A program made the translations under genes and the position numbers. DNA of 18,311 bases, taken from positions 1-18,311 of the forward strand of contig QIEB01000476.1 in NCBI GenBank assembly GCA_003229495.1, in the 5' to 3' direction. Shown piece by piece: positions 7,716-15,113 of this stretch. Each line of letters starts with the position of its first letter. The first letter of the stretch is position 1. The notes beneath the pieces were generated by a model, which saw only the letters and a list, made by a program, of their open reading frames with translations, was not told the origin of the DNA and made no database searches. Origin of the DNA: Flammeovirgaceae bacterium (GTDB taxonomy: Bacteria; Bacteroidota; Bacteroidia; Cytophagales; Cyclobacteriaceae).

Positions 7716-8513
7716 ATGAAGCGATTTTTGAATAAATCAGTAGTAATTACCGGAGCGTCTAAAAGAGGCGGGGTTGGTGCTGAGACGGCAAGGCTTTTCA
7801 GCAATGAAGGGGCAAATGTTCTTATGCTTGACGTGGATACAGATAGTGGAAAGAGTCTGGAAAAAGAATTGGGCAAAGGCACATTATTTCATCGATGTGA
7901 TGTGAGTGATGAGCAATCGGTAAAGGGCTCCTTTGAGGTGGCTCTGGAAAATTTCGGTCGTATTGATTGTTTAATAAACAATGCCGCAATACTCGGTTAC
8001 ACTCCGGTACATAAGACACCATTGGAAGAGTGGAACAGAATAATGTCCGTGAATGTAACAGGACAGTTTCTCTGCGCCAAGTATGCCATTCAAACCATGA
8101 TCAAGCAAAAGCAAGGAGTAATTGTGAACCTTGGCAGTGCACAGTCCTTTATGAGTCAGAAAAATGTTGCGCCGTATGCTACATCGAAAACGGCAATACT
8201 AGGTCTCACCAGGAGTATTGCCGTAGATTATGCACCTTTCATCCGGTGCAATGCGGTTTGCCCCAGTACGATCGACACACCAATGCTGCAATGGGCTTTA
8301 GACCAGTCTTCGGATCCGGAAGCCATACGAGACCAGTCCATAAACATGCATTTGTTAAAACGTATAGCCAAACCAGAAGAGGTTGCTTCACTGATTGCGT
8401 TTTTATGCAGTGATGATGCGGCTAATATCACGGGTCAACCTTTTAGGACTGATGGTGGTATTGGCTTGTTGATAGATGGCAGCAATGAATCGGAATTTCC
8501 AAAGATTCGCTGA
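7716..8513 (+). CDS. SDR-family NAD(P)-dependent sugar dehydrogenase
   Basis: A 265-residue classical short-chain dehydrogenase/reductase. The cofactor loop is TGASKRGGVG (residues 12-21), which has two more residues than the usual TGxxxGxG. Asp39 at the end of strand 2 favours NAD over NADP. NNAA is at 88-91, and the catalytic tetrad is Asn113, Ser141, Tyr154 and Lys158 (YATSK). The C-terminal ITGQPFRTDGG is the family's usual last strand. In this context it could oxidise an aldose to its lactone, or interconvert fructuronate and mannonate before the dehydratase. The first option fits the lactonase relic immediately downstream. It sits 10 bp after the dehydratase gene and is evidently in the same operon. 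Substrate specificity cannot be read from the sequence. Confidence 0.88.
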   Translation: MKRFLNKSVVITGASKRGGVGAETARLFSNEGANVLMLDVDTDSGKSLEKELGKGTLFHRCDVSDEQSVKGSFEVALENFGRIDCLINNAAILGYTPVHKTPLEEWNRIMSVNVTGQFLCAKYAIQTMIKQKQGVIVNLGSAQSFMSQKNVAPYATSKTAILGLTRSIAVDYAPFIRCNAVCPSTIDTPMLQWALDQSSDPEAIRDQSINMHLLKRIAKPEEVASLIAFLCSDDAANITGQPFRTDGGIGLLIDGSNESEFPKIR

Positions 8514-8516
8514 TCA

Positions 8517-8641
8517 ATGAAAACAAAATTTGTTGTGCAAACTGTCTTTGATTACGGTATTGAGCATGGTGAAGGGCCCGTTTGGGACCAACGCCAGTTT
8601 CACTGGAAGAAATACAGAATAAACTGGGAATAGAATAAGGA
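8517..8641 (+). pseudogene. Deletion fusion: start of an SMP-30/gluconolactonase joined to the end of a sugar porter
   Basis: The ATG at 8517, three bases after the SDR stop, opens 'MKTKFVVQTVFDYGIEHGEG' followed by PVWDQRQ. The GEGPVWD motif is the N-terminal hallmark of SMP-30/gluconolactonase/LRE proteins, whose Glu binds the catalytic metal. After about 8590 the sequence changes. In another frame it reads PVSLEEIQNKLGIE and stop (8594-8638), the C-terminus of an MFS sugar porter nearly identical to the one ending at 4881. In its own frame the lactonase start runs into a stop at 8631-8633 after 38 codons. This looks like one deletion that removed nearly all of a lactonase gene and nearly all of a third porter gene. 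The ancestral order would have been SDR, lactonase, porter. Confidence 0.75.
8596..8641 (+). repeat. 46-bp dispersed repeat, copy 2 (porter 3' end relic)
   Basis: It matches 4839-4884 at 43 of 46 positions, including the stop codon and the following GGA, with no gaps. The three differences are two in wobble positions and one that changes Asp to Asn. Confidence 0.9.
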
Positions 8642-8688
8642 CTACTATGACGATCTGACCTTTCAGTATAATCTAGTAAATCATTAGT

Positions 8689-9966
8689 ATGACCAAAATT
8701 ATTTCGTTAGGATTCCTATTGTATTTGGGGTGTTTCATTACAGTAAAGGCACAGGATACCAACAGCAGCAATTCGAATGACACCGCTGAAGAAACGCTTT
8801 GGAAGGGTTTTGACCATACGCTTCAGCATTTGCCTCTTGATGCATCTTCATATCACCAATTGCGTGGAGGGCTGCAGAACAGCCGGATACAATTTGAACG
8901 AAATAAATATGGACGGGTAGCTTTTTTAGGGGGCTCGATCACTTATAACAGCGGGTGGCGTGACAGCCTGATGGTTTATTTTCAAAAACGATTTATTAAT
9001 ACTGAATTTGAATTCATTCCGGCTGGCATACCATCAATGGGAACTACCCCTTCAGCTTTTAGGCTGGAACGCGATGTGCTTTCTCATGGCCAAGTGGATT
9101 TGTTGTTTGTAGAAGCAGCAGTTAATGATGAAACCAACGGCAGAACTTCGGAAGAACAGGTCAGGGCAATGGAAGGAATCATTAGGAACCTGCGAAGATC
9201 GAATCCTGCCATTGATGTGGTGATGATGCATTTTGTCGACCCTGATAAAATAAAAGTTTACCGGGCGGGTGGAGAACCACTGGTTATAAAAAATCACAAC
9301 ATGGTAGCCAATCACTATAATATTCCCACTATTAACCTTGCAAAAGAAGTTACTGCAAGAATAGACAACGGGGAGTTTTCCTGGGAAAATGATTTTAAGA
9401 ATCTTCATCCTTCACCTTTCGGACAAGGGGTTTATGCCAATTCGATGATCAGGTTTCTTGATAACGCCTTTGAAGATCCTATTTACAGTCATGACAAAAT
9501 ATCCCCTCATTCACTCCCCGATAAACTTGATCCATTATGTTATGACAAAGGTGCATTGATTGACATCTTAAATGTAAAGCTTACCAAGGGCTGGAAAATT
9601 GATTTTTCATGGAATCCAAAGGATGGCAAGGGTGTACGTGCAAATTATGTAAATGTACCAATGCTTATTAGTCAAACACCTAACAGTATCATAAGAAAGA
9701 AATTTAAAGGGAATTCCGTGGGAATAGTGGTTGCTGCTGGACAGGATGCTGGTATTATTGAATTCAAAATAGATAAAAACAATTGGCAGAAAATAAATCT
9801 ATTTACTCCTTGGAGCATGAACCTGCATTTACCCTGGTATTACACACTGGCAAGTGGCCTGTCCACCAAAGAACATATTTTGAATATACGGATCAGTGAA
9901 GAAAAGGACCTGCGGAGTCAGGGTCACGCCTGTAGGATAAGGTATTTTTTTGTAAATAAGCAGTAA
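8689..9966 (+). CDS. Secreted SGNH/GDSL-type hydrolase
   Basis: A 425-residue protein with a Sec signal peptide (likely cut after VKA, residue 21) and no lipobox. The SGNH blocks are visible. Block I is GGSIT at 81-85, with nucleophile Ser83 and Gly in place of the Asp of GDS. A block II glycine lies in IPAGIPSMG (110-118). Block III is AAVNDE, with Asn146. Block V is NLHPSPFG, with catalytic His240. The usual Asp three residues before that His is not there (it is Lys), although Asp235 is close. After about residue 300 a beta-rich C-terminal domain follows. This architecture is found among esterases acting on acylated polysaccharides, so removal of acetyl or other ester groups in the periplasm is plausible, but the substrate is unknown. 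It closes the sugar locus. Confidence 0.82.
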   Translation: MTKIISLGFLLYLGCFITVKAQDTNSSNSNDTAEETLWKGFDHTLQHLPLDASSYHQLRGGLQNSRIQFERNKYGRVAFLGGSITYNSGWRDSLMVYFQKRFINTEFEFIPAGIPSMGTTPSAFRLERDVLSHGQVDLLFVEAAVNDETNGRTSEEQVRAMEGIIRNLRRSNPAIDVVMMHFVDPDKIKVYRAGGEPLVIKNHNMVANHYNIPTINLAKEVTARIDNGEFSWENDFKNLHPSPFGQGVYANSMIRFLDNAFEDPIYSHDKISPHSLPDKLDPLCYDKGALIDILNVKLTKGWKIDFSWNPKDGKGVRANYVNVPMLISQTPNSIIRKKFKGNSVGIVVAAGQDAGIIEFKIDKNNWQKINLFTPWSMNLHLPWYYTLASGLSTKEHILNIRISEEKDLRSQGHACRIRYFFVNKQ

Positions 9967-10031
9967 GATGCTAAACGAATATAACCTTCAAAAAATAACA
10001 ATAATTTAGGGCAGGAACTCGTGACTGTCGG

Positions 10032-10105
10032 TAGCGAGAGGGAGAATTGAACTCCCGACCTCAGGGTTATGAATCCTGCGCTCTAACCATCTGAGCTACC
10101 TCGCC
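10032..10105 (-). tRNA. tRNA-Met (anticodon CAT), probably elongator
   Basis: Read on the minus strand, 74 bases fold as a cloverleaf. The acceptor strand is GGCGAGG against TCTCGCT, with G-U pairs at 1-72 and 7-66. The D stem is GCTC/GAGC, the anticodon arm is CAGGA-TTCATAA-CCCTG (an A-C pair at 31-39), and the T arm is GGGAG-TTCAATT-CTCCC. The discriminator is A, followed by genomic CCG, so the terminal CCA is not fully encoded. It lacks the initiator features (C1/A72 mismatch and three G-C pairs in the anticodon stem), so elongator Met is most likely. An Ile tRNA with a modified CAT anticodon cannot be excluded from the sequence alone. It stands between the sugar locus and the core genes. 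Confidence 0.93.
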
Positions 10106-10116
10106 AAATTTGAAGG

Positions 10117-10124
10117 CAAAAATA
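10117..10124 (-). promoter_or_regulatory. Minus-7 promoter box for the tRNA gene
   Basis: On the minus strand TATTTTTG matches the Bacteroidota TAnnTTTG box exactly and ends 11 bases before the mature tRNA 5' end. That spacing allows a short 5' leader. No clear TTTG minus-33 element is seen upstream. Confidence 0.5.
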
Positions 10125-10224
10125 CGCATAATGGTCCCTAAAATCCATTGTTTTGAATAAAGAAATTTAGTTGTTCGTTTAATAATTTTAGTATATCTTA
10201 AAGGGAACTAACCCTTGTTTTGGT

Positions 10225-10611
10225 ATGGCTAAGAATATGTTTCAAACAGAATTTGAAATAAATGCCTCCAAAAAAATGCTCTATCCATACATATATTCTC
10301 CCAGTGGGCTGGCCCAGTGGTTGGCGGATGATGTAAATATCAACGAAGACAACATCTATAATTTCATTTGGGAAGAAGAAGATCATAAGTATCGCATCGC
10401 CGCGCATCGTACCAATTCTTTTGTCAAATTTGAATCCACTGACGACGGGGATGAAGATCCCAATTACTTCGAATTGCGTTTGGAAATGAACGAACTAACG
10501 CAGTCGGTGTTTATCCGGATAGTGGATTACACCGAAAACACTGATGAAGAAGAGTTACAAGACCTCTGGGAAAGTATGATTTTTAATCTCAAGGAGATCG
10601 TTGGAGGGTAG
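10225..10611 (+). CDS. START-like (SRPBCC/AHSA1-type) domain protein
   Basis: A 128-residue acidic cytoplasmic protein found as a conserved hypothetical across Bacteroidota. It has the START-like layout. An N-terminal strand (FQTEFEIN) is followed by a helix (SKKMLYPYIYSP), the signature GLAQWLADDVN (residues 29-39), the antiparallel strands YNFIWEEEDHKYRIAA, FVKFES and YFELRLEMN, and a C-terminal helix 'LQDLWESMIFNLKEIVGG'. The fold makes a hydrophobic cavity for a ligand or a partner protein, but no function is established for this branch. The ATG at 10225 is used; a second ATG four codons on is also possible. It precedes the LptF/LptG-like permease gene by 63 bp, an arrangement I recall as common in this phylum. 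Confidence 0.85.
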   Translation: MAKNMFQTEFEINASKKMLYPYIYSPSGLAQWLADDVNINEDNIYNFIWEEEDHKYRIAAHRTNSFVKFESTDDGDEDPNYFELRLEMNELTQSVFIRIVDYTENTDEEELQDLWESMIFNLKEIVGG

Positions 10612-10674
10612 TTAAATTTTTACCCCGTAAATCTTTAATTTTATTCCGTCAATTTTTGTTGTGAAGACAGCTAA

Positions 10675-12411
10675 ATGAAAAAGTTGGACAAACTTATTTT
10701 GCGGTCATTCATCGGACCATTGGTGCTCACTTTGTTTGTAGTGGTGTTCATCCTTTTGACCCAAATGATGCTTAACAAGATGGATGAATTTGTAGGGAAA
10801 GACCTGGGATTAAAGGTTTTCTCTGAATTGTTGTTCTACTTTAGCATTAACCTCACACAAACCGCATTGCCTTTAGCGGTACTACTTTCGAGTTTAATGG
10901 CGTTCGGAAATTTAGGAGAATTTTCTGAGCTGACCGCCATAAAAGGAGCAGGGGTTTCTTTGTTGAGGGCACTGAGACCGGCATTTATCCTTACTGTTAT
11001 CATCACCATATTGGCCTTTCTTAACAACAACTACGTAGTTACCAAGGCAAATCTAAAGGCCTATAGTTTGCTATATGACATTAAGAAGCAAAAACCATCT
11101 TTGGACATTAAGGAAGGTGCATTTTATAATGGCATTCCCGACTTCAGCATAAAAGTAAATAAGAAGTACTCGGATGGAGTGACCTTAGGAGATATAATAA
11201 TATACAATCACACTGGAAAGACCGGTAACAACATAGTCACATTTGCCGACAGCGGACGTATGTATTCAATCCTGAATAGTAGATACTTAATGTTTGAACT
11301 GTATGATGGTAATCGTTATGAGGAAATACCAAAATCCGGGAGACCGGGAGGGGATATTTCGGATTTTATTCGAAATAATTTTAGTCACAGTAAGCTGGTA
11401 CTGAGTCTGGCCTCATTCGATTTTAAGAAGAGTAAGGAGGAACTTTGGGCCAATCACTATTACATGAAAGATATACATCAGTTAAATGCAGATGTGGACT
11501 CTATGAGCTTGGGATTGCTGGATGCCAGGGTGACAGTTTTTGATGATGCGCAAAGATATTTTGGGCGGTATTTCCGGGACCGGGTTAAGATGCCTCCTGA
11601 ATATGTGGTACGGAAGCAGTATAGGGATTCGGTGCAAAGAGCAAAGCAAAAAGCAGATAGTATTAATTATCGGGATCAGTACAATAAGGGTGAAGGTGAA
11701 GAGCTAAAGAAGGACTCCATTGAAATGCTGTCGCAAATAGAAAAAAATAAAAAATTATCTTTTTCGAAGCAGGTGGAGACGATTTCGAACATTCAGGACA
11801 AAAAGATTCAAACAGTCAAACCTGGAAAAACATTTAGCAAGGTAAATAGAGTTAAGCCCCAGTCAAAGACTCCAACTGTACAAAGCAGTCTGAAGACCCT
11901 ATCAGTTTCAGAGATAAACGTCGATAGTATTTTTCAAAACAAGCGTAATCAGGGTCAGGGACTGAGGTTTGCTCTAAGCGAAACCAGAAACATTAAAAAC
12001 AAATTGAACGTCCAAACAAGTCGTCTTCGTAACCAGGAATTGATGATCACAAAATATAAAATTGAGGTGAACAAGAAATATGCTCAAGCATTTGCCTGCC
12101 TGGTCATGTTTTTAATCGGCGCCCCCCTGGGTGCTATTATTAAAAAGGGAGGATTAGGTGTCCCCGTCATTATATCTATCCTGTTTTTCATCTTATACTA
12201 CGTGATGAGTATAACTGGGAAAAAATGGACAGAAGAGGGCTTGGTGACCCCATTTTTAGGCATTTGGGGGTATAGTTTAATACTGCTACCGGTTGGATTC
12301 TTTTTTCTTAGACAAGCCAGGAATGACGCCCGTTTGTTAGAGTCTGATTTCTATTCTGTTATCATCGAAAAGCTGAAAACCAGGTTCCGTAAAAAATCTA
12401 TACCTAAATGA
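10675..12411 (+). CDS. LptF/LptG (YjgP/YjgQ) family permease
   Basis: A 578-residue inner-membrane protein of the family that, with LptB and LptC, extracts lipopolysaccharide and passes it across the periplasm. It begins with three membrane spans (about residues 14-34, 60-80 and 102-118). These include 'LPLAVLLSSLMAFGNL' and the GEFSELTAIKGAG cytoplasmic coupling segment that contacts the ATPase. A periplasmic beta-jellyroll-like domain follows to about residue 255. The C-terminal spans lie at about 470-488 (IGAPLGAIIKKGG), 495-512 and 527-547. Between about 280 and 445 is a long, charged, low-complexity insertion rich in Lys, Ser and Gln. It makes the protein about 200 residues longer than E. 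coli LptF or LptG. Bacteroidota often carry such versions. Which of LptF or LptG it replaces cannot be told. Confidence 0.9.
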   Translation: MKKLDKLILRSFIGPLVLTLFVVVFILLTQMMLNKMDEFVGKDLGLKVFSELLFYFSINLTQTALPLAVLLSSLMAFGNLGEFSELTAIKGAGVSLLRALRPAFILTVIITILAFLNNNYVVTKANLKAYSLLYDIKKQKPSLDIKEGAFYNGIPDFSIKVNKKYSDGVTLGDIIIYNHTGKTGNNIVTFADSGRMYSILNSRYLMFELYDGNRYEEIPKSGRPGGDISDFIRNNFSHSKLVLSLASFDFKKSKEELWANHYYMKDIHQLNADVDSMSLGLLDARVTVFDDAQRYFGRYFRDRVKMPPEYVVRKQYRDSVQRAKQKADSINYRDQYNKGEGEELKKDSIEMLSQIEKNKKLSFSKQVETISNIQDKKIQTVKPGKTFSKVNRVKPQSKTPTVQSSLKTLSVSEINVDSIFQNKRNQGQGLRFALSETRNIKNKLNVQTSRLRNQELMITKYKIEVNKKYAQAFACLVMFLIGAPLGAIIKKGGLGVPVIISILFFILYYVMSITGKKWTEEGLVTPFLGIWGYSLILLPVGFFFLRQARNDARLLESDFYSVIIEKLKTRFRKKSIPK

Positions 12412-12420
12412 GTTGTTTTC

Positions 12421-12452
12421 TTTGGTAAAAAGAATGTCAATAGCTAGCTTTG
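12421..12452 (+). promoter_or_regulatory. Good Bacteroidota sigma-A promoter for rpsO
   Basis: TTTG (12421-12424) and TAGCTTTG (12445-12452), a perfect TAnnTTTG, are separated by 20 bases. This is within the 17-23 range reported for Bacteroides. Transcription would begin near 12459, leaving a leader of about 33 bases before rpsO. It is the clearest promoter in the window. Confidence 0.65.
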
Positions 12453-12492
12453 TCGTTTATTTTAAAATGTATATGAATATTTTTAACTAAGC

Positions 12493-12768
12493 ATGTATTT
12501 ATCAAAAGAAAAGAAGCAGGAGCTGTTTGAAAATCATGGCCGGTTAAAAGCTAAATCTGATACGGGGTCACCGGAATCTCAGATCGCACTTTTCACCTAC
12601 CGTATCGATCACTTAACAGAACACTTAAAAAAGAATAAGAAAGATTATTCTACTGAATTAGGATTAAAACGCCTGGTTGGGAAAAGGCGCAGGTTGCTGG
12701 ATTATCTCTATCACAGGGATATTGAGCGCTATCGCGCCATTATAGCGGAATTGAAATTAAGAAGGTAA
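12493..12768 (+). CDS. rpsO: 30S ribosomal protein S15
   Basis: A 91-residue protein of the usual S15 length. It binds the central domain of 16S rRNA early in small-subunit assembly. Its diagnostic segments are DTGSPESQIALFTYRI (residues 22-37), HLTEHLKKNKKDYSTELGL (39-57) and the RNA-binding 'LVGKRRRLLDYLYHRDIERY' (61-80). The start at MYLSKEKKQELF fits the family. It is followed by pnp, the same rpsO-pnp order as in many bacteria. A well-formed promoter lies about 40 bases upstream. Confidence 0.98.
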   Translation: MYLSKEKKQELFENHGRLKAKSDTGSPESQIALFTYRIDHLTEHLKKNKKDYSTELGLKRLVGKRRRLLDYLYHRDIERYRAIIAELKLRR

Positions 12769-12773
12769 GTTAA

Positions 12774-12808
12774 TTTGGGGGACTCTCTGTGGGTTCCCTG
12801 TTTCTTTG
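12774..12808 (+). promoter_or_regulatory. rpsO-pnp intergenic: weak promoter match and a hairpin
   Basis: TTTG (12774-12777) and TTTCTTTG (12801-12808, one mismatch to TAnnTTTG) are 23 bases apart and could serve pnp. Overlapping them, GGGGAC (12778-12783) can pair with GTTCCC (12793-12798) around a 9-base loop. No T-run follows, so it is not an intrinsic terminator. In E. coli a processed hairpin in this same gap controls pnp; whether that holds here is inference. Confidence 0.3.
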
Positions 12809-12878
12809 ATCCCTCCTTAACATTGTGGAGTTCCGAAACTCGGAATACCTAACATTAATTGATTACAAGATTTACAGT

Positions 12879-15023
12879 ATGTCATTAAATATTATAAGTA
12901 AGGCCATAACTCTAAATGATGGCCGGGTTATTACCATTGAGACAGGAAAACTAGCTCGTCAAGCGGACGGATCTGCGATGGTACGAATGGGTAATACCAT
13001 GTTGTTGGCAACAGTGGTTGCACGAGAAGAAGCAAAAGAAGGTGTTGATTTTTTACCCCTGTCTGTAGATTACCAGGAGAAGTTTGCAGCTACCGGTAAG
13101 ATACCAGGAGGTTTTTTAAAAAGGGAAGGCAGATTATCTGATCATGAGATATTAACTTGTCGATTAGTGGATCGTGCCATCAGGCCTATGTTTCCGGATG
13201 ATTATCACGCGGATACCCAGGTAATGATTTCCCTGATTTCAGCGGATGCTAATGCCAAACCAGATGCATTAGCAGCTTTGGCCGCTTCCAGTGCCCTTGC
13301 GGTATCAGACATACCATTTAACGGGCCTATTTCTGAAGTAAGAGTGGCACGGGTAGAAGGAAAGTTTATTATCAACCCTAATTCTGATGAATGCGAACAG
13401 GCTGATATTGACATGATTGTGGCTGGGACCCTGGACAACATTTTGATGGTTGAGGGTGAGATGAGTGAGGTAACAGAATCAGATATGATTGCCGCCATAA
13501 AAGAAGGACACCAAGCCATTAAGACACAGTGTCAGGCACAGGTTGAGTTGATGGAAGAAGCGGGTAAAACTGAAAAAAGAACGTACCACCACGAGGATTC
13601 GGATGAAGAACTAAAAGAGCAGCTACACAAGCAATACTATAATAAATATTATGAAGTAGCTCTGAAACAAATTGCCTCCAAAACGGATAGAAAAGCCCAG
13701 TTTGGTGCCATTAAGGAGTCCTATCTGGAAACATTGCCAGAAGAACATGAGATCAATCTGGATTTAGTAAAGAAGTATTTTCATGGAATTGAGAAAGAGG
13801 CCTGTAGAAACCTGGTGCTTAATGAAAATAGCCGTATTGATGGCCGTGAGCTGGATGAAATACGACCTATTTGGAGCGAAGTAGACTATCTGCCATCCGC
13901 TCATGGTTCTGCAATTTTTACCAGGGGTGAAACGCAATCACTAACCACTGTGACATTGGGTACTAAGCTGGATGAGCAGATGATTGATAATGCACTGGAA
14001 AAAAGTTTTAAAAAATTCATCCTGCATTATAATTTCCCCGGTTTCTCCACCGGAGAAGTAAAACCCAATAGAGGACCGGCCCGAAGGGAAATAGGACATG
14101 GAAACCTCGCTGCTCGCTCGTTAAAGAAAGTTTTGCCGGCTGATGCGGACAATCCTTATACCATCAGGGTGGTGTCAGATATATTGGAATCCAATGGTTC
14201 GAGCTCTATGGCTACGGTATGCGCAGCTACTCTTGGACTTATGGATGCCGGGATCAAAATAAAAGCACCGGTATCAGGGATAGCTATGGGTATGATTTCC
14301 GATCCGGAGACCGGCAAATACGCCATATTATCAGATATATTAGGAGATGAAGACCATCTGGGAGATATGGACTTTAAGGTTACTGGTACAGAACAAGGAA
14401 TTTGCGCTTGTCAAATGGATATTAAAGTGGATGGACTGTCCTATGATGTTATGGAATCAGCACTGGACCAGGCCAAAAAAGGACGTCTGCATATCCTGGG
14501 TGAAATGAAAAAGACTTTAAGCACCTCCAGGGAGGACCTGAAACCACATGCTCCCAGAAGTGTTACCATAAAGATTGAAAGGGACATGATTGGTGCGGTG
14601 ATCGGACCAGGTGGTAAAGTAGTTCAAGAGATACAAAAGGAAACGGGCGCTACAGTAATTATCGAAGAAGTAGAAGATGGTGGCCGGGTCAACGTTTTTG
14701 CAGTAAATAAAGAGGCCATGGATGATGCAGTAGGCCGTATTAAAACCATTGTAGCAGTTCCTGAAGTAGGAGAGACCTATACAGGAATTGTAAAGTCCAT
14801 TATGCCATTTGGTGCATTTATCGAGTTTATGCCTGGAAAGGATGGATTACTCCATATTTCTGAGATCAAATGGGAGCGACTTGAAAATATGGATGGAGTA
14901 ATGGAAGTAGGGGAAGAAGTGACTGTGAAACTAACAGATGTAGATAGAAAATCCGGCAAATTTCGCTTATCACGTAAAGTTTTGCTGCCAAATCCGCATA
15001 AAAAACCTGTGACAGACAATTAG
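12879..15023 (+). CDS. pnp: Polyribonucleotide nucleotidyltransferase (PNPase)
   Basis: A 714-residue phosphorolytic 3'-5' exoribonuclease that also adds untemplated tails. It acts as a trimer in RNA turnover. The start is set at 12879 (MSLNIISKAITLNDGR), matching other Bacteroidota PNPases; the frame is open 18 codons further up without family support. The first RNase PH domain contains 'GFLKREGRLSDHEILTCRLV'. A helical linker domain follows, then the second, catalytic PH domain with FSTGEVKPNRGPARREIGHG (about 390-410) and the metal-binding DEDHLGDMDFK (about 490-500). The KH domain has IGPGGKVVQEIQ (about 572-585), and the S1 domain begins at about residue 631 (YTGIVKSIMPFGAFIEF). It lies downstream of rpsO and upstream of rpoD on the same strand. 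All domains are intact. Confidence 0.98.
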   Translation: MSLNIISKAITLNDGRVITIETGKLARQADGSAMVRMGNTMLLATVVAREEAKEGVDFLPLSVDYQEKFAATGKIPGGFLKREGRLSDHEILTCRLVDRAIRPMFPDDYHADTQVMISLISADANAKPDALAALAASSALAVSDIPFNGPISEVRVARVEGKFIINPNSDECEQADIDMIVAGTLDNILMVEGEMSEVTESDMIAAIKEGHQAIKTQCQAQVELMEEAGKTEKRTYHHEDSDEELKEQLHKQYYNKYYEVALKQIASKTDRKAQFGAIKESYLETLPEEHEINLDLVKKYFHGIEKEACRNLVLNENSRIDGRELDEIRPIWSEVDYLPSAHGSAIFTRGETQSLTTVTLGTKLDEQMIDNALEKSFKKFILHYNFPGFSTGEVKPNRGPARREIGHGNLAARSLKKVLPADADNPYTIRVVSDILESNGSSSMATVCAATLGLMDAGIKIKAPVSGIAMGMISDPETGKYAILSDILGDEDHLGDMDFKVTGTEQGICACQMDIKVDGLSYDVMESALDQAKKGRLHILGEMKKTLSTSREDLKPHAPRSVTIKIERDMIGAVIGPGGKVVQEIQKETGATVIIEEVEDGGRVNVFAVNKEAMDDAVGRIKTIVAVPEVGETYTGIVKSIMPFGAFIEFMPGKDGLLHISEIKWERLENMDGVMEVGEEVTVKLTDVDRKSGKFRLSRKVLLPNPHKKPVTDN

Positions 15024-15113
15024 CTTTTATGATATTGATGCCTGTTAAACATTGAATTGTCATCTATTTTAAGGAACTTTAGTCTGTAGCATGGTTATAC
15101 TAAAGTATTCTGA

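Noticed and set aside
8030..8413. 127-codon plus-strand ORF within the SDR gene
   Set aside because: It is an out-of-frame shadow of a well-supported SDR with intact catalytic residues.
12778..12798. Intrinsic terminator between rpsO and pnp
   Set aside because: The stem is short, contains a G-U pair and is not followed by a T-run.
12825..12878. Upstream start for pnp
   Set aside because: The 18 extra codons do not resemble PNPase N-termini; MSLNIISKAITL at 12879 does.
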